Part shown: positions 31,870 through 41,651 of the stretch, in pieces
Numbering within the stretch: position 1 is the first letter of the stretch
How the letters are laid out: every line of letters starts with the position of its first letter
Notes under the pieces: generated by a model
The model's input: only the letters and a program-made list of their open reading frames with translations
What the model was told of the DNA's origin: nothing
Database searches by the model: none
DNA from: Linnemannia elongata
Taxonomy: Eukaryota > Mortierellomycota > Mortierellomycetes > Mortierellales > Mortierellaceae
Length of the DNA stretch: 64,000 nt
NCBI GenBank assembly: GCA_036320915.1
Contig: JAXBDG010000017.1
Coordinates: 434,001 to 498,000 of the forward strand
Direction of reading: 5' to 3'
Position numbers and translations under genes: made by a program

Positions 31870-32740
31870 TATGAGATTACATTATAGGGGGGAGGGAGCA
31901 ACTGAGTCAGCAAGGGTGCCATCGCCTCATCTGCTTTATCTTTCTTAATATCGGTTACATGTTCGGCCTGTCATGATGCAGCAGATTACAATCAATTGAA
32001 TATGAGTCCCCAAGTTTAACGTCGTAAATGAAGATCTACCAATACAAAGCAAAAAGAGCTATTTTAGATTGCAACCCCCTTCGCTTCCTGTTACTTTAAC
32101 TCTCTCTCTCTCTTCTCAAAGAACTGGCGTAATTTACCCTGTCCCCTCTCCATCCTTCTCCTATTCATCACTCTCCCTCTACACATCTTGTTTCTATCGC
32201 AATCGCGACAAGAATGAAAAAACACAACACAACACTAGTCAACTACTGAGTAGATCATCCTCTGACTTGTAATGTCGAGAAAATAAGAACAGGTTTATTT
32301 TGATGTGAAGAAAAGTCTTCTTTTCCTACCACCAAGGACCTCGTATCGTCGAATACAGCATTGAGAAGGAAATACTTCTGTTCAAGAAAAAAAAAATCAT
32401 CTTAAATCGCCCATGCGGACGATGTGTCTTGACAGTGAAACCCCTTCTTTCATCAATACAGAACGATCAGTGTGTATTTCTTTGGAGACTTTCCTGAACC
32501 ATAGTCATGTTGACTTGGCGCTTACTGGTGAATTAAGAAAGAAGGCCGATAGCAGACGAAGAGATACCTTGTATAGATCGGAGAAAACAAAACAGAAAAA
32601 AAAAAAGAACCAGGGAAGCCATGCCGTAGTATCCTTGGAATACGACAAGAAGAGGTTCGGAAGGTGGTCGGTTTTTAAGAGATGGCTATAAAATACAAAT
32701 ACTCTCACTGTCTTCATCACAACTGATAGGGTATGGGTGG
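31870..32740 (-). repeat. Conserved 3' flank of L5
   Basis: Shares GGGCAACTGAGTCAGCAAGG-type sequence and TATAAAATACAAATACTC near the stop with the other flanks. It is closest to the L2 flank. Confidence 0.7.
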
Positions 32741-33598
32741 TCACCGAAATAGGACGCCTGTAATGGTCACAGTCGAGTTGGATTTGAGTGCCTCAAACAG
32801 GGCCTGAGCTCCGTCGGATCCGATTGCGCTGTCCTTCAAGTCCAAATTGGTCAGAGTCGAGTTGGTCCTGAGTGCCTCAGACAGCGCCTGAGCTCCGTTG
32901 TCTCCGATAGAGTTGCTCTCCAAGTTCAAAGTGGTCAGAGTCGAGTTGGTCCTAAGTGCCTCAGACAGCGCCTGAACCCCGTTGTATCTGATAGAGTTGT
33001 CCTGCAAGTTCAAAGTGGTCAGAGTCGAGTTGGTCATGAGTGCCTCAGAAAGCGCCTTAGCTCCGCTGGGTCTGATTTTGTTGGCGTCCAGGCTCAAAGT
33101 GCGACGATCTGACAGGACTCGGAAGGGTGTGTGTGTGTCTTTTTGATATGTTTTATTAGAGAAGGATATAGTGGAAGAGAAACAGGCAGAGAAGGGAGTG
33201 TGCAGGGAACAGAGGGAACAGGAAACAGAAGGGAAGGGGTGAATGTGATTGCAGACTGGGGAACAAGACAGGGGGAACAGGGGGTCTATTTATCTAGGAG
33301 CCGGAACGGGTTGAGACGGGAACTGGGAACTGGAACTGGGGGCTAGAGGCAAATGGGCAAATGATATACAGTAAACAGATACTGGATAATGACAGGATGG
33401 TCCTAGGCGAATATACCCTTTACGAGTATCATCCTAGGATCAAATGTAGCTTGTAGAAACGAGATATATAAATCAAGGTACCCCTAGAGCAGAGCCGTGT
33501 TGGTTAGTGGCAAAGATCTAAATGGTAGCGGAAGTCACGCGACAACCTACAGTATCCAAATCTGGAGGCCCCTTCAATGTCACATAGGCGGAAACAAG

Positions 33599-35050
33599 GT
33601 CATACAAGGAACAGTCAAAGGATTCGCATCATCCATCAAGCCTGAACTCATGGGGCTCATAGCAGGCATCATCGCGACACCACAAGACCAGGACGTATGC
33701 ATCCGATCCGACAATCAAAAGGTGGTCAAGATGTTCAATGACATTGTCGTCAACAGGAGGAGAGCGTCGGTGAGGGCCAAACTGAGGTGCGATTACGCGG
33801 TGGAATGGGCAATAGTAGCGCGGATATGCAGCGAGCGGACAGGATCCACAACCGTCGAATGGGTCAAGGGACATCGCGGCGACAAGTGGAATGAGGCAGC
33901 AGACAAAGCGGCCAAGGAGGCCCAGGCGTTGGTAGGAAAAGAGTGGGAGGTCAGAGCGGAGGATCAGGACGACCTGCGTTACACAGCAAGAATGGCTGGC
34001 ACTACACTCGAGATCGATACCAGACAGGCCCTGAAGATGCAGACAACCAGACGGTGGCACCAGACATGGAGATCACTCAAGAGGCACAAGAGGTCGATCC
34101 AGGACTATGAAGGCACAGACTGGCTTGGTACTCTTGCTATTATCCACAACAACAAACCAGTACACACATTCTTCAGTTCGCAGCAGGACACACGACTACG
34201 CAGCCACAGGACAAAGAAAATCCATGGCATGCTACCAACAATGGACGCCCTTCATGCCCGACGACCAGACCTGTACAAAAACGATCAGTGCCGACAGTGT
34301 CATGCGACGACGGAGGACAATGAGCACGTATGGTTATGCCCAGAGAGCAAGGAGGCCCACGATGAAATCTGGAAGGACGGACTCGGGAGGATCGACTTCT
34401 GGGGAGAGATTGCCACGAAACACTACAACAGAGAGAGGAAGAAGAGAAGGAAGGAGGGAGAAACAGAGCCCAAGGAGATTGGGTGGGTAGCGACGAGCGT
34501 CAGAGCATGCAAAGCGGCACTGAGGAGGATCGTCCAATGGCCAAGCACGGAGGACCGTAACGAAGGATACACGGGCGATGAGGAGTGGACGGTCTGCCAC
34601 ATACTCAGAGGACTCGTACCCAAGGCTCTTGCCACTGAGTGGGCCAAAGTCTTCAAGGAGATGCCCAAGAGCGTTGCCGAACACGTCAGCCGACTATTCT
34701 GCAAGTACATCGAGAAGGAGGGCCGAGAAAAAATATGGAAACCGCGATGCGAGAGAACCGTCGAATGGGAGAAACAGCAGGGTATCACAGAAAGACGGAA
34801 GCACAAACCCCCGGAGGAGCGGCCCAGGTCCCAATGGCAACAAATATATGGACGGAAACCCCGAGCGAATGAATGCGAGTGCGGGCGGCCTCTGGCGGAG
34901 CACGAGGAGGGACGATGCCCTGGCGTTCAGAATGATACACATGCAGCCGACCGAGCGGTGATCGAGGCCTTACTAGGTCGGAGGAGAATGGATATTATGG
35001 AAAAAAGAGGAGCGATGACAGTTAAAGAGTTCGAGACGGAAGACACCTAG
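33599..35050 (+). pseudogene. LINE ORF fragment: RNase H and zinc-knuckle region
   Basis: About 483 residues open to the stop at 35,048-35,050. An RNase H fold is visible with PELMGL (Glu), IRSDNQKVV (Asp) and VKGHRGDKWNEAADKAAKEA (His and the last Asp). The first strand with its catalytic Asp lies 5' of the truncation. Further on, CRQC-x8-H-x3-C is a zf-RVT-like zinc knuckle and CECG ... CPG a second Cys cluster. The frame also runs upstream to 33,497, but that part belongs to the target, not the element. Confidence 0.85.
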
Positions 35051-35263
35051 TCTTACCCCTTGAACCGCCCCCGAAGGGCAGCAAGGGCCATCCGGAGGTA
35101 TGCGCAGTTGCGCCTGGCGCAGATTACGGATTGTGTTTCCTCGGTTTTGCGCAGTACACTTTATCTATTCTGCTTTGCTATAACGACGTAGAATACCGTG
35201 CTCGCATGAGCTACACTTAGACTTCCGTTTTCGGATTAAAACTTTGACGTTCCAAAAAAAAAA
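33599..35263 (+). mobile_element. 5'-truncated non-LTR retrotransposon (LINE) 3' end
   Basis: 1665 bp ending in a run of ten A and bounded by a perfect 20-bp target-site duplication (33,579-33,598 and 35,264-35,283). These are the marks of target-primed reverse transcription. Only the C-terminal part of the second ORF is present, followed by about 210 bp of 3' UTR. The reverse transcriptase and endonuclease are missing, so it was immobile from the moment it inserted. Confidence 0.9.
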
Positions 35264-36145
35264 GTCACATAGGCGGAAACAAGACTTGACATAAACTGGG
35301 AACCGGGGCCAGGAACCGGTTCTAGGGCAAAACGTGGCACAAAGTGGTCAGAGTCGCGTTGGTCTTCAATGCTTCGGACAGGGCCTGAGCTCCGTCGTGT
35401 CCGATCAAGTTCCACCGTAGGTCCAAAATGTTTAGGGTCGAGTTGGTCTTGAGTGCCTCGAACAGTGCCAGAGCTCCGTCGGATCCGATGTCGTTGTCAT
35501 CCAAGTACAAAGTGGTCAAAGTCGAGTTAGTCTTGAGTGCCTCAGAGAGCGCCTGAGTTCCATTGTCTCCGATTGAGTTGGATCCCAAGTCCAAAGTGGT
35601 CAGAGTTGAGTTGATCCTGAGTGCCTCGGTCAGCGCCTTAGTTCCGATGGGTCCGATAGAGTTGCCCCCTAAGTTCAAAGTGATCAGAGTCGAGTTGATC
35701 TTGAGTGCCTCAGATAGCGCCTGGGATCCGTTGGGTGAGATCGAATAAACCCTCAAGTTTAAAGTGGTCAAAGTCAAGTTGATCTTCATTGCCTCAGACA
35801 GCGCCTGAGTTTCGCTATCTCCGATCGCGTTGTAGTTCAAGTTCAAAGTGGTCAGATTCGAGTTGGCCATGATCCGCGAAACTACGTTGTCTTGTGCAGA
35901 TGTTGACGATAGCGTTTCATAGGCGGACTCTGAATCAGCAGGTGTCGTATAAGTTGCTTGTTTCCCTCGAATGATTTCATGCTGGGGCCATATTCCCACA
36001 AATCGATAGAGTTGTAGAGTGGTAGTGTAAAGGAGTCGTTCCAATCCTGATATACACGCGCACAGGAGGCGAGTTCTTTGAGACCAAGATTGCTGGCAAT
36101 TCTTGAACGAATCTCAGGTAAATCTAGGGGCCGTGCCCGGGACAT

Positions 36146-36926
36146 CTTTAAGGAATTGCGTAACAAGCGTGATGGGGATGATGATGAGGACAGTAGTGAT
36201 GATGTTGCCGGAAGGTGCGAAGGAAAAAGGAAGAGGTAAAGAAGAAGGAATATAATCAAAAGGATGACAATGATCTCCGCGAGGTTGATTTTTGACCTGG
36301 GGGCGTTCAGAATTGTTACAAAGTTACTGCGGCAGACCTGGAGTGTTGCTTAAAGGTGGTCTTTTTAGTGGGCTGAGAGGATACCTGCCAAATATAAATA
36401 GGGAGAACACAGGCACATGGGGGAAACATGGAAGAGAGCACTTGGTCGACAATCCTCTATTCCTTGCTCTCTCTCATCGTTACTGTCATTTGAACATGCA
36501 TACGCACCCTCCGTGTCTCTCAACCTTCAGACAAACGCCCCGGTCACTAATTCAGTTGCCCCGATTGTTCTTCCCTCAGGCACAGGATGGACCAAAAAAA
36601 CAATAAATCAAAATGCTCTCAGGTCAGAACCCTTTTTACTTCTTCCATCCTAAAGCAACAAATAAGGTTTTGCCTTTTCGTTCTTGATACGTCGTCACTT
36701 ATTGTATTTTTTTACCTGGTCATCCCACCCTACCCCCCAACACTCACTACTCAGGTTAGCACCTCTACCGACAAATCGGACACAATAGGATGACCTACGC
36801 CATGGATATGACCTTCGATTACAATGGCAAGACAATGCGTTGGGGCTTCGCCAAAATGAAATTAGCAACACTATTAAAGGATGATTTTTACTATTGTACA
36901 GTGGGTGTATGGCATAAAAGAAAGAT
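36146..36926. other. L5 leader and class I spacer next to SSP-C
   Basis: Matches the regions 26,844-27,603 and 40,430-41,216, with the shared ACTTGGTCGACAATCC and ATTGTACAGTGGGTGTATGG stretches. No additional gene. Confidence 0.55.
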
Positions 36927-37364
36927 CTACAGAAGGGCACCAGCAACAGCCAGGGCAGCAGCACCAGCAGCAGCAACCTTGACTGACGAGGCACCACAGA
37001 ACCGGTTTCCGTTAGAAGTAGATGCAGACAAGTTGTCGCAGGTACCAGCGGCGGCGACCATCGATTTATACGCCTCTTCTAACTGGCCGAGCACTTGTGC
37101 GGAACACTTGTCGGCTCCTGTGCACGCACTAATCCAGGACTTGTTAGCGACCAAACCGCACCAACAGGCCTTTTGCTTATCGGTAATCTTGTCGCCGGGG
37201 GCGACATGCGTATTTTCAAGGCCCTTGCAGGCGGGGACGGCAGCGATTCCGGCGTTGGCGATGCAGGTGTTGCAGGCGATCGTGGCGGGGTCGGGCTTGG
37301 TCTGAGCAGAGACGACGGAGAGGAAGACCATGGTGGCAGTGGCGAGGATAGTGGAGAAACGCAT
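36927..37364 (-). CDS. Small secreted cysteine-rich protein, GPI-like tail (SSP-C)
   Basis: 145 residues from MRFSTILATATM; the frame is open further upstream but that part is leader. Signal peptide about 1-20 ending VVSA, nine Cys in the same order as SSP-A (CNTC, CWCGL, ACTGADKC, TCDN, RFCG), and the hydrophobic end VKVAAAGAAALAVAGALL, which is the same in SSP-A, C and D. It is closest to SSP-D, and the surrounding 1.2 kb is also very similar, so these two units duplicated recently. Confidence 0.82.
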   Translation of the reverse strand: MRFSTILATATMVFLSVVSAQTKPDPATIACNTCIANAGIAAVPACKGLENTHVAPGDKITDKQKACWCGLVANKSWISACTGADKCSAQVLGQLEEAYKSMVAAAGTCDNLSASTSNGNRFCGASSVKVAAAGAAALAVAGALL

Positions 37365-38039
37365 TTTGGATATGTGTTTTGTGTTTTGTGGTGGAGGAAG
37401 GAAAGAGTGGTGGGATGCAGAGAATTGTGAAAAAAAATCAATGGACAATCCTCGGTATTTAAGTAATATATTTTTTTTTCTGTTTTTCGTTGCCATACAT
37501 AGTCGTAAAAATAGTCTCGGATAACATCCGACATGGCATTTTCATCTACTCTCATATCATCTTCTTAGAATTTTGTGTTCGATGCTCTCGGAAACCAAAA
37601 ACGCCTCCTTGTCCTGGTATCTTTCACGAGAAAGTAAGAAACGTATTATTTGAACGCCATGACTGGCCAAATGCACGAGAACTGAGATCGAAAATGAAAA
37701 ACCTCTCACAGAAAATTTCCAGTATTGCTCTCGCCATCAGCCGAAGCTCTCTTTTTTTTTCTCTTCACCTCGAAAACAAGGTTTTGTAGTCCCCTCTTTG
37801 TTCATTGGTACTGAAGTCGTTTCTTGTTTGCCCAGTTGCTTTCTCTATTCACCGCTTGACACCGGCACCACCAAGAGGAGGTTAAAGCATCGCTCTTATC
37901 GAGCAAAGATAGTTGTTGATGACTACATGAAAAATACACCCGTGCTGAAACGGATCAACATTGAGAACAAGACGACAACAGGGACGTCGGTGTGAACGAA
38001 GGGCGGGTCCCACTTCTTACCAAGTAGAAAGAAAAAAGA
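37365..38039. other. Class I spacer upstream of SSP-C
   Basis: Nearly the same as 41,652-42,330 upstream of SSP-D (for example TCCTTGTCCTGGTATCTTTC and GAACTGAGATCGAAAATGAA). Likely the SSP promoter region. No other gene. Confidence 0.6.
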
Positions 38040-39193
38040 ATGAGTTCAGTGTTTGGATTTTTTCCTTGCGGTTGAGAGCCTATTGCTCATATATTCAATA
38101 ACGGTTTACTGGATATTGAGCATGTGTGTTCATGTATATGTGCCTGTGTATATGTGTTTGTGTATATGTGTTTGTGTATATGTGTTTGAGAGGGAGATCA
38201 AACTGGTGTGTAGAATCAGAGAAAAATAGTGGCTCGTACTTTGGTTGTGCACATAACAAGGATATGCCGGACTAATCACTAGTTGATCAGGAGCAACATG
38301 CGTTCAAAAAAAGTTCGAAGGGGAGGGGGGTGGGGCAACAAGGTCAGCAAGAGTGCCATCGCCTCATCTGCTTTTCTTAATATCGGTTACATGTTCACCC
38401 AGCCATTGTGCATCAGATCTCGGTCAATTGAATATGTGTTCCTTAAGGTTAAAAGTGCTAAATTGACAATTTGCATAGTTACAAGAACAAAACAAGCTTT
38501 GTTCGATTGTTACCCCCATCGCCCCCTGTTGCTTCACCTCTCTGTTCTCAACGATGGGCGTAATTGACCCTATCCATCCCTCCTTCGTCCTATTCGTATC
38601 TCTCACTCCTCCCTCTATACAACTTGGTTCTATCACAAACAAAGAATGAAGAAAAACAACACTCATCAACCCGTGAACGGATTGTCCACTGACTATTAAT
38701 GTTGAGAAAAGAGAATAAGTATACGTTGTTGTAAAGATAGGTCTTCTTTTCCTACCACCGGGGCTCTCCCATCGTCAAATTCAGCATTGAAAAGGAAATT
38801 CTCTTGCTCAAGGAAAAAAAATATCATCTTAGATCGCCCATGCGAACGATGTTTCTTGACAGGGAAACCCCTTCTTTCATCAATGCAGAACGACTAGTCT
38901 GTATTTCTTTGGAGAATTTGCTGAACCATAGTCATGTTGACGTGGAGTTTACAGGTGAATTAAGAAAGACGGTCGATAGCATACGGGGAGATCCTAGTAG
39001 AGATAAGAGCATACAATAAATATAGAACCAGAAAGGCCATGTCATAGAATCCTTGGAATAGGACAAGAGATGGTCCGGAAGGTGGTCAGCTTTTACAGTG
39101 ATGGTTAAAAATATATATACTCTCACTGTCTACATCACTCTTGGTAGGGTATGGAGTATGGACGGTCTCCGAAATAAGACGCCCGTAATGGTC
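38040..39193 (-). repeat. Conserved 3' flank of L6 with relic of the ancestral gene end
   Basis: Contains a TGTGTATATG repeat at about 38,123-38,188. From about 38,780 on it is very close to the L2 flank and keeps the same relic of VTITGVLFR with the stop changed at about 39,165-39,195. Confidence 0.7.
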
Positions 39194-39427
39194 ACAGGCT
39201 CGCGAATCTGGACTATGAGCAAGGCAGAGGTGACCTTTTCTTACGTCAGGGCTAGGCAAAGGGATGTGAGTAAATGGCGAAGGGGAACAGGGATCAGAGC
39301 GTGATTTTCAAGTTGTTGAGAAAGTGTTATTTGAGGTACTAGGTAAGGATCAAGCTATTTGGGATACAGCGGACTATATATACGAATGTAGGTGTGGCTT
39401 ATGCTAAAGTCATGAGTTAATTAACTA

Positions 39428-40429
39428 TTAAAATATGTCGTAGGGCGTAACCTCGATGCGACACGCATTCATGTTGGTTTCACGTGCCTCAGACAGCGCC
39501 TGGGATCCGTCGGATCCGAACGTATTATCTCCCAAGTCCAACCAGGTCAAAGTCGAGTTTGTCTTCAGTGCCTCGGACAGGGCCTGAGCCCCGATGTCTC
39601 CGATCGCGTTGTTCCTCAAGTCCAAAGTGGTCAATCTCGAGTTTGTCTTCAGTGCCTCGGACAGCGCTTGAGCCCCGATGTCTCCGATCAAGTTGCTCCT
39701 CAAGTCCAACCAGGTCAAAGTCGAGTTGGTCTTCAGTGCCTCGGAGAGCGCCTGGGCTCCGTCGCATTTGATAAAGTTATTCCCCAAGTCCAACCTGATC
39801 ATAGAACAGTTGGTCATGAGTGCCTCAGAAAGCGCTTGAGCTCCGTGGCGACCGATCGAGGTTCTGTGCAAGTCCAAGGTGGTCAGAGTCGAGTTGGTCT
39901 TGAGTGCTTCAGACAGCGCCTGAACCCCGTCGAGTCCGATTTCGTTCCACCGTAGGTTCAAAGAGGTCAGAGTCGAGTTGGTCTTGAGCGCTTCAGACAG
40001 CGCTTGAGCCCCGTCGGGTCCGATCGAGTTCCTCCGTAGGTCCAAAATGGTCAGAGTCGAGTTGTTCTTGAGCGCCTCAGAGAGCGCCTGAACCCCGTCA
40101 TTTCCGATCGAGGTCTCCCACAATTCCAAGGTGTTCAGAGCCGAGCTGGCCATAACCCTAGAAACTATATTGACTCGTGCAGATTTCGACGGTAGCATTC
40201 CTTGGGCAGACCCCTGAATCGACAGGTGTCGTATAAGGTGCTTGTTTTTCTCTAAAGATTCCATGGTAGGGCCATGCTTCCATACTCTGACATCATTGTA
40301 GAGTGGCGGCGTAAAGGAGTCATTCCAATCCTGACATACACGCGCACAGGAGGCGAGTTCTTTGCGACCAAGATTTCTAGCAATTCTTGAGCGAATCTCA
40401 GGTAAATCTAGGGGATGTGTCGGGGACAT
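39428..40429 (-). CDS. F-box/LRR protein with 8 repeats (L6)
   Basis: 333 residues from MSPTHPLDLPEIRSRIARNL. F-box-like domain, linker (SARVNIVSRVMASSA), eight 28-residue LRRs, and the alternative C-terminus ETNMNACRIEVTPYDIF shared with L2. Several repeats carry unusual strand residues (CSMIRLDLGNNFIKCDG, WLDLRSNLIG), making L6 the most diverged intact member. The stop (39,428-39,430) and the replacement segment downstream correspond to those of L2. Confidence 0.85.
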   Translation of the reverse strand: MSPTHPLDLPEIRSRIARNLGRKELASCARVCQDWNDSFTPPLYNDVRVWKHGPTMESLEKNKHLIRHLSIQGSAQGMLPSKSARVNIVSRVMASSALNTLELWETSIGNDGVQALSEALKNNSTLTILDLRRNSIGPDGAQALSEALKTNSTLTSLNLRWNEIGLDGVQALSEALKTNSTLTTLDLHRTSIGRHGAQALSEALMTNCSMIRLDLGNNFIKCDGAQALSEALKTNSTLTWLDLRSNLIGDIGAQALSEALKTNSRLTTLDLRNNAIGDIGAQALSEALKTNSTLTWLDLGDNTFGSDGSQALSEARETNMNACRIEVTPYDIF

Positions 40430-41216
40430 CATTAAAGAATAGCGTAACAAGCGTGATGGGGATGATGACGAGGACTGTAATGCTAAGGTCGCAGGAAGGT
40501 GTGATAGCGATAAAATAATAAGGAAATGGAAGAGGTAAGGAACAAGGATGATGTAAAGAAGAAGGAAGAGGTAGAGAAGAAGGAATGAAATGAAAAGATG
40601 ATAATTATATTCGGCGAGGTTCCCTTCCACCTGGGGGTGCTCAAAAATTACTTACAAGGTTACTGCGGTCAGCTTGGAGAAAACAGGCACGGGGGAAACA
40701 TGAAAGAGAGCACTTGGTCAACAATCGCCTCGTCCTTGCTCTCTCTCATCGATGCTGTCATTTGGACACGCACACGCACCCTCCGTGTCTCTCGACTTTC
40801 CATTCACACAGCAGGCAAACCACCCCGGACACCAATTAGGTGCAGCTTGCCCCGATTGTGCTTCCCTCAGGCACCAGGATGGGATCAAACAATAATAAAT
40901 CAAAATGCTTTCAGGTAAAACTCTTTTTACTTCTTCCATCGTAAAGTAACAAATAAAGTTTTGTCTTTTCCTTCTTGGTGCGTCGTCACTTATTTTATTT
41001 ATTTTACCTGGTCATCCACCCTACCCCCAAACAATCGCTTCTCAGGTTGGCACCTCGACAAATCGGACGCAATAGGATGACCTTTGCCATGGATATGGCC
41101 TTCGATGACAATGACGAAACACAATGCATTGGGGGCTTTGATAAAATGAAATTAGCAACATTATTAAAGAATGTGTTTTACTATTGTACAATGGGTGTAT
41201 GGCATAGAAGAAAGAT
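40430..41216. other. L6 leader and class I spacer next to SSP-D
   Basis: The leader is A/G-rich on the plus strand, so pyrimidine-rich in the direction of L6. The rest matches 36,300-36,926. No additional gene. Confidence 0.55.
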
Positions 41217-41651
41217 CTACAGAAGGGCACCAGCAACAGCCAGGGCAGCAGCACCAGCAGCAGCAACCTTGACTGACGAGGCACCGCAGAACCGGTTTCC
41301 ATTAGAAGTAGATGCAGACAAGTTGTCGCAGGTACCAGGGGCGGCGACCACCATTTTATACACCTCTTCCAACTGGCTGAGCGCGGTAGCGGGGCACTTG
41401 TCTGAGCACGAGTTCATCCAGGTCTTGTTAGAGACCAAACCGCACAAGCAGGCCTTTTGCTTGTCGTTAAGGGTGGCGCCGGCGGGGACATGGGTATTCT
41501 CGAGTCCCTTGCAGGCGGGGACGGCAGCGATTCCGGCGTTGGCGATGCAAGTGTTGCAGGCGGCGATCGTGGCGGGATCGGGGTTGGTCTGAGCAGAGAC
41601 GACGGAGAGGAAGACCATGGTGGTAGTGGCGAGGATAGTAGAGAAACGCAT
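41217..41651 (-). CDS. Small secreted cysteine-rich protein, GPI-like tail (SSP-D)
   Basis: 144 residues from MRFSTILATTTM. Signal peptide ending VVSA, nine Cys (AACNTC, ACKGL, ACLCGL, NSCSDKC, TCDN, RFCG), and a hydrophobic tail the same as that of SSP-A and SSP-C. Compared with SSP-C it has a two-residue deletion between the sixth and seventh Cys, while the signal and tail barely change. It is the right-most gene of the array. Confidence 0.82.
   Translation of the reverse strand: MRFSTILATTTMVFLSVVSAQTNPDPATIAACNTCIANAGIAAVPACKGLENTHVPAGATLNDKQKACLCGLVSNKTWMNSCSDKCPATALSQLEEVYKMVVAAPGTCDNLSASTSNGNRFCGASSVKVAAAGAAALAVAGALL

Larger units (their letters stand above)
33102..35339. mobile_element. 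Unidentified outer insertion in L5
   Basis: Lies between two copies of CAAAGTG (33,095-33,101 and 35,340-35,346), which occurs once in intact repeats. Without the nested retrotransposon it is about 550 bp. It contains GT repeats at the left, an AG-rich stretch, and GGGAACTGG-type motifs near both ends. No terminal inverted repeats and no coding sequence were seen. It could be a solo LTR, a SINE-like element or a truncated retroelement; the class cannot be set from sequence alone. Confidence 0.55.
32741..36145 (-). pseudogene. F-box/LRR gene L5, frameshifted and interrupted
   Basis: The start (MSRARPLDL) and F-box are intact at 36,145-35,950. A 1-bp deletion near 35,925, in the stretch after RHLLIQ, then shifts the frame, and LRR coding resumes in another frame (SSTSAQDNVVSRIMANSN). 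Six repeats follow; the seventh is split at 35,340-35,346 by a 2.2-kb insertion and continues at 33,094 with SLDANKIRPSGAKAL, giving about ten repeats and the ancestral tail VTITGVLFR. The CAAAGTG at both junctions is the target duplication. Either lesion alone would inactivate the gene. Confidence 0.85.

Noticed and set aside
33501..33510. TGGTTAGTGG resembling a tRNA A box, suggesting a SINE
   Set aside because: No convincing B box or tRNA fold nearby, and the left end of the element shows no tRNA-like head.
33497..33598. Upstream extension of the LINE ORF
   Set aside because: It lies before the first copy of the 20-bp target duplication and so belongs to the target sequence; it is in frame by chance.
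21420..40140. Regular 84-bp repeats resembling a CRISPR-like or satellite array
   Set aside because: Each unit encodes one 28-residue LRR in frame within F-box genes; no spacers of unrelated sequence and a eukaryotic context.
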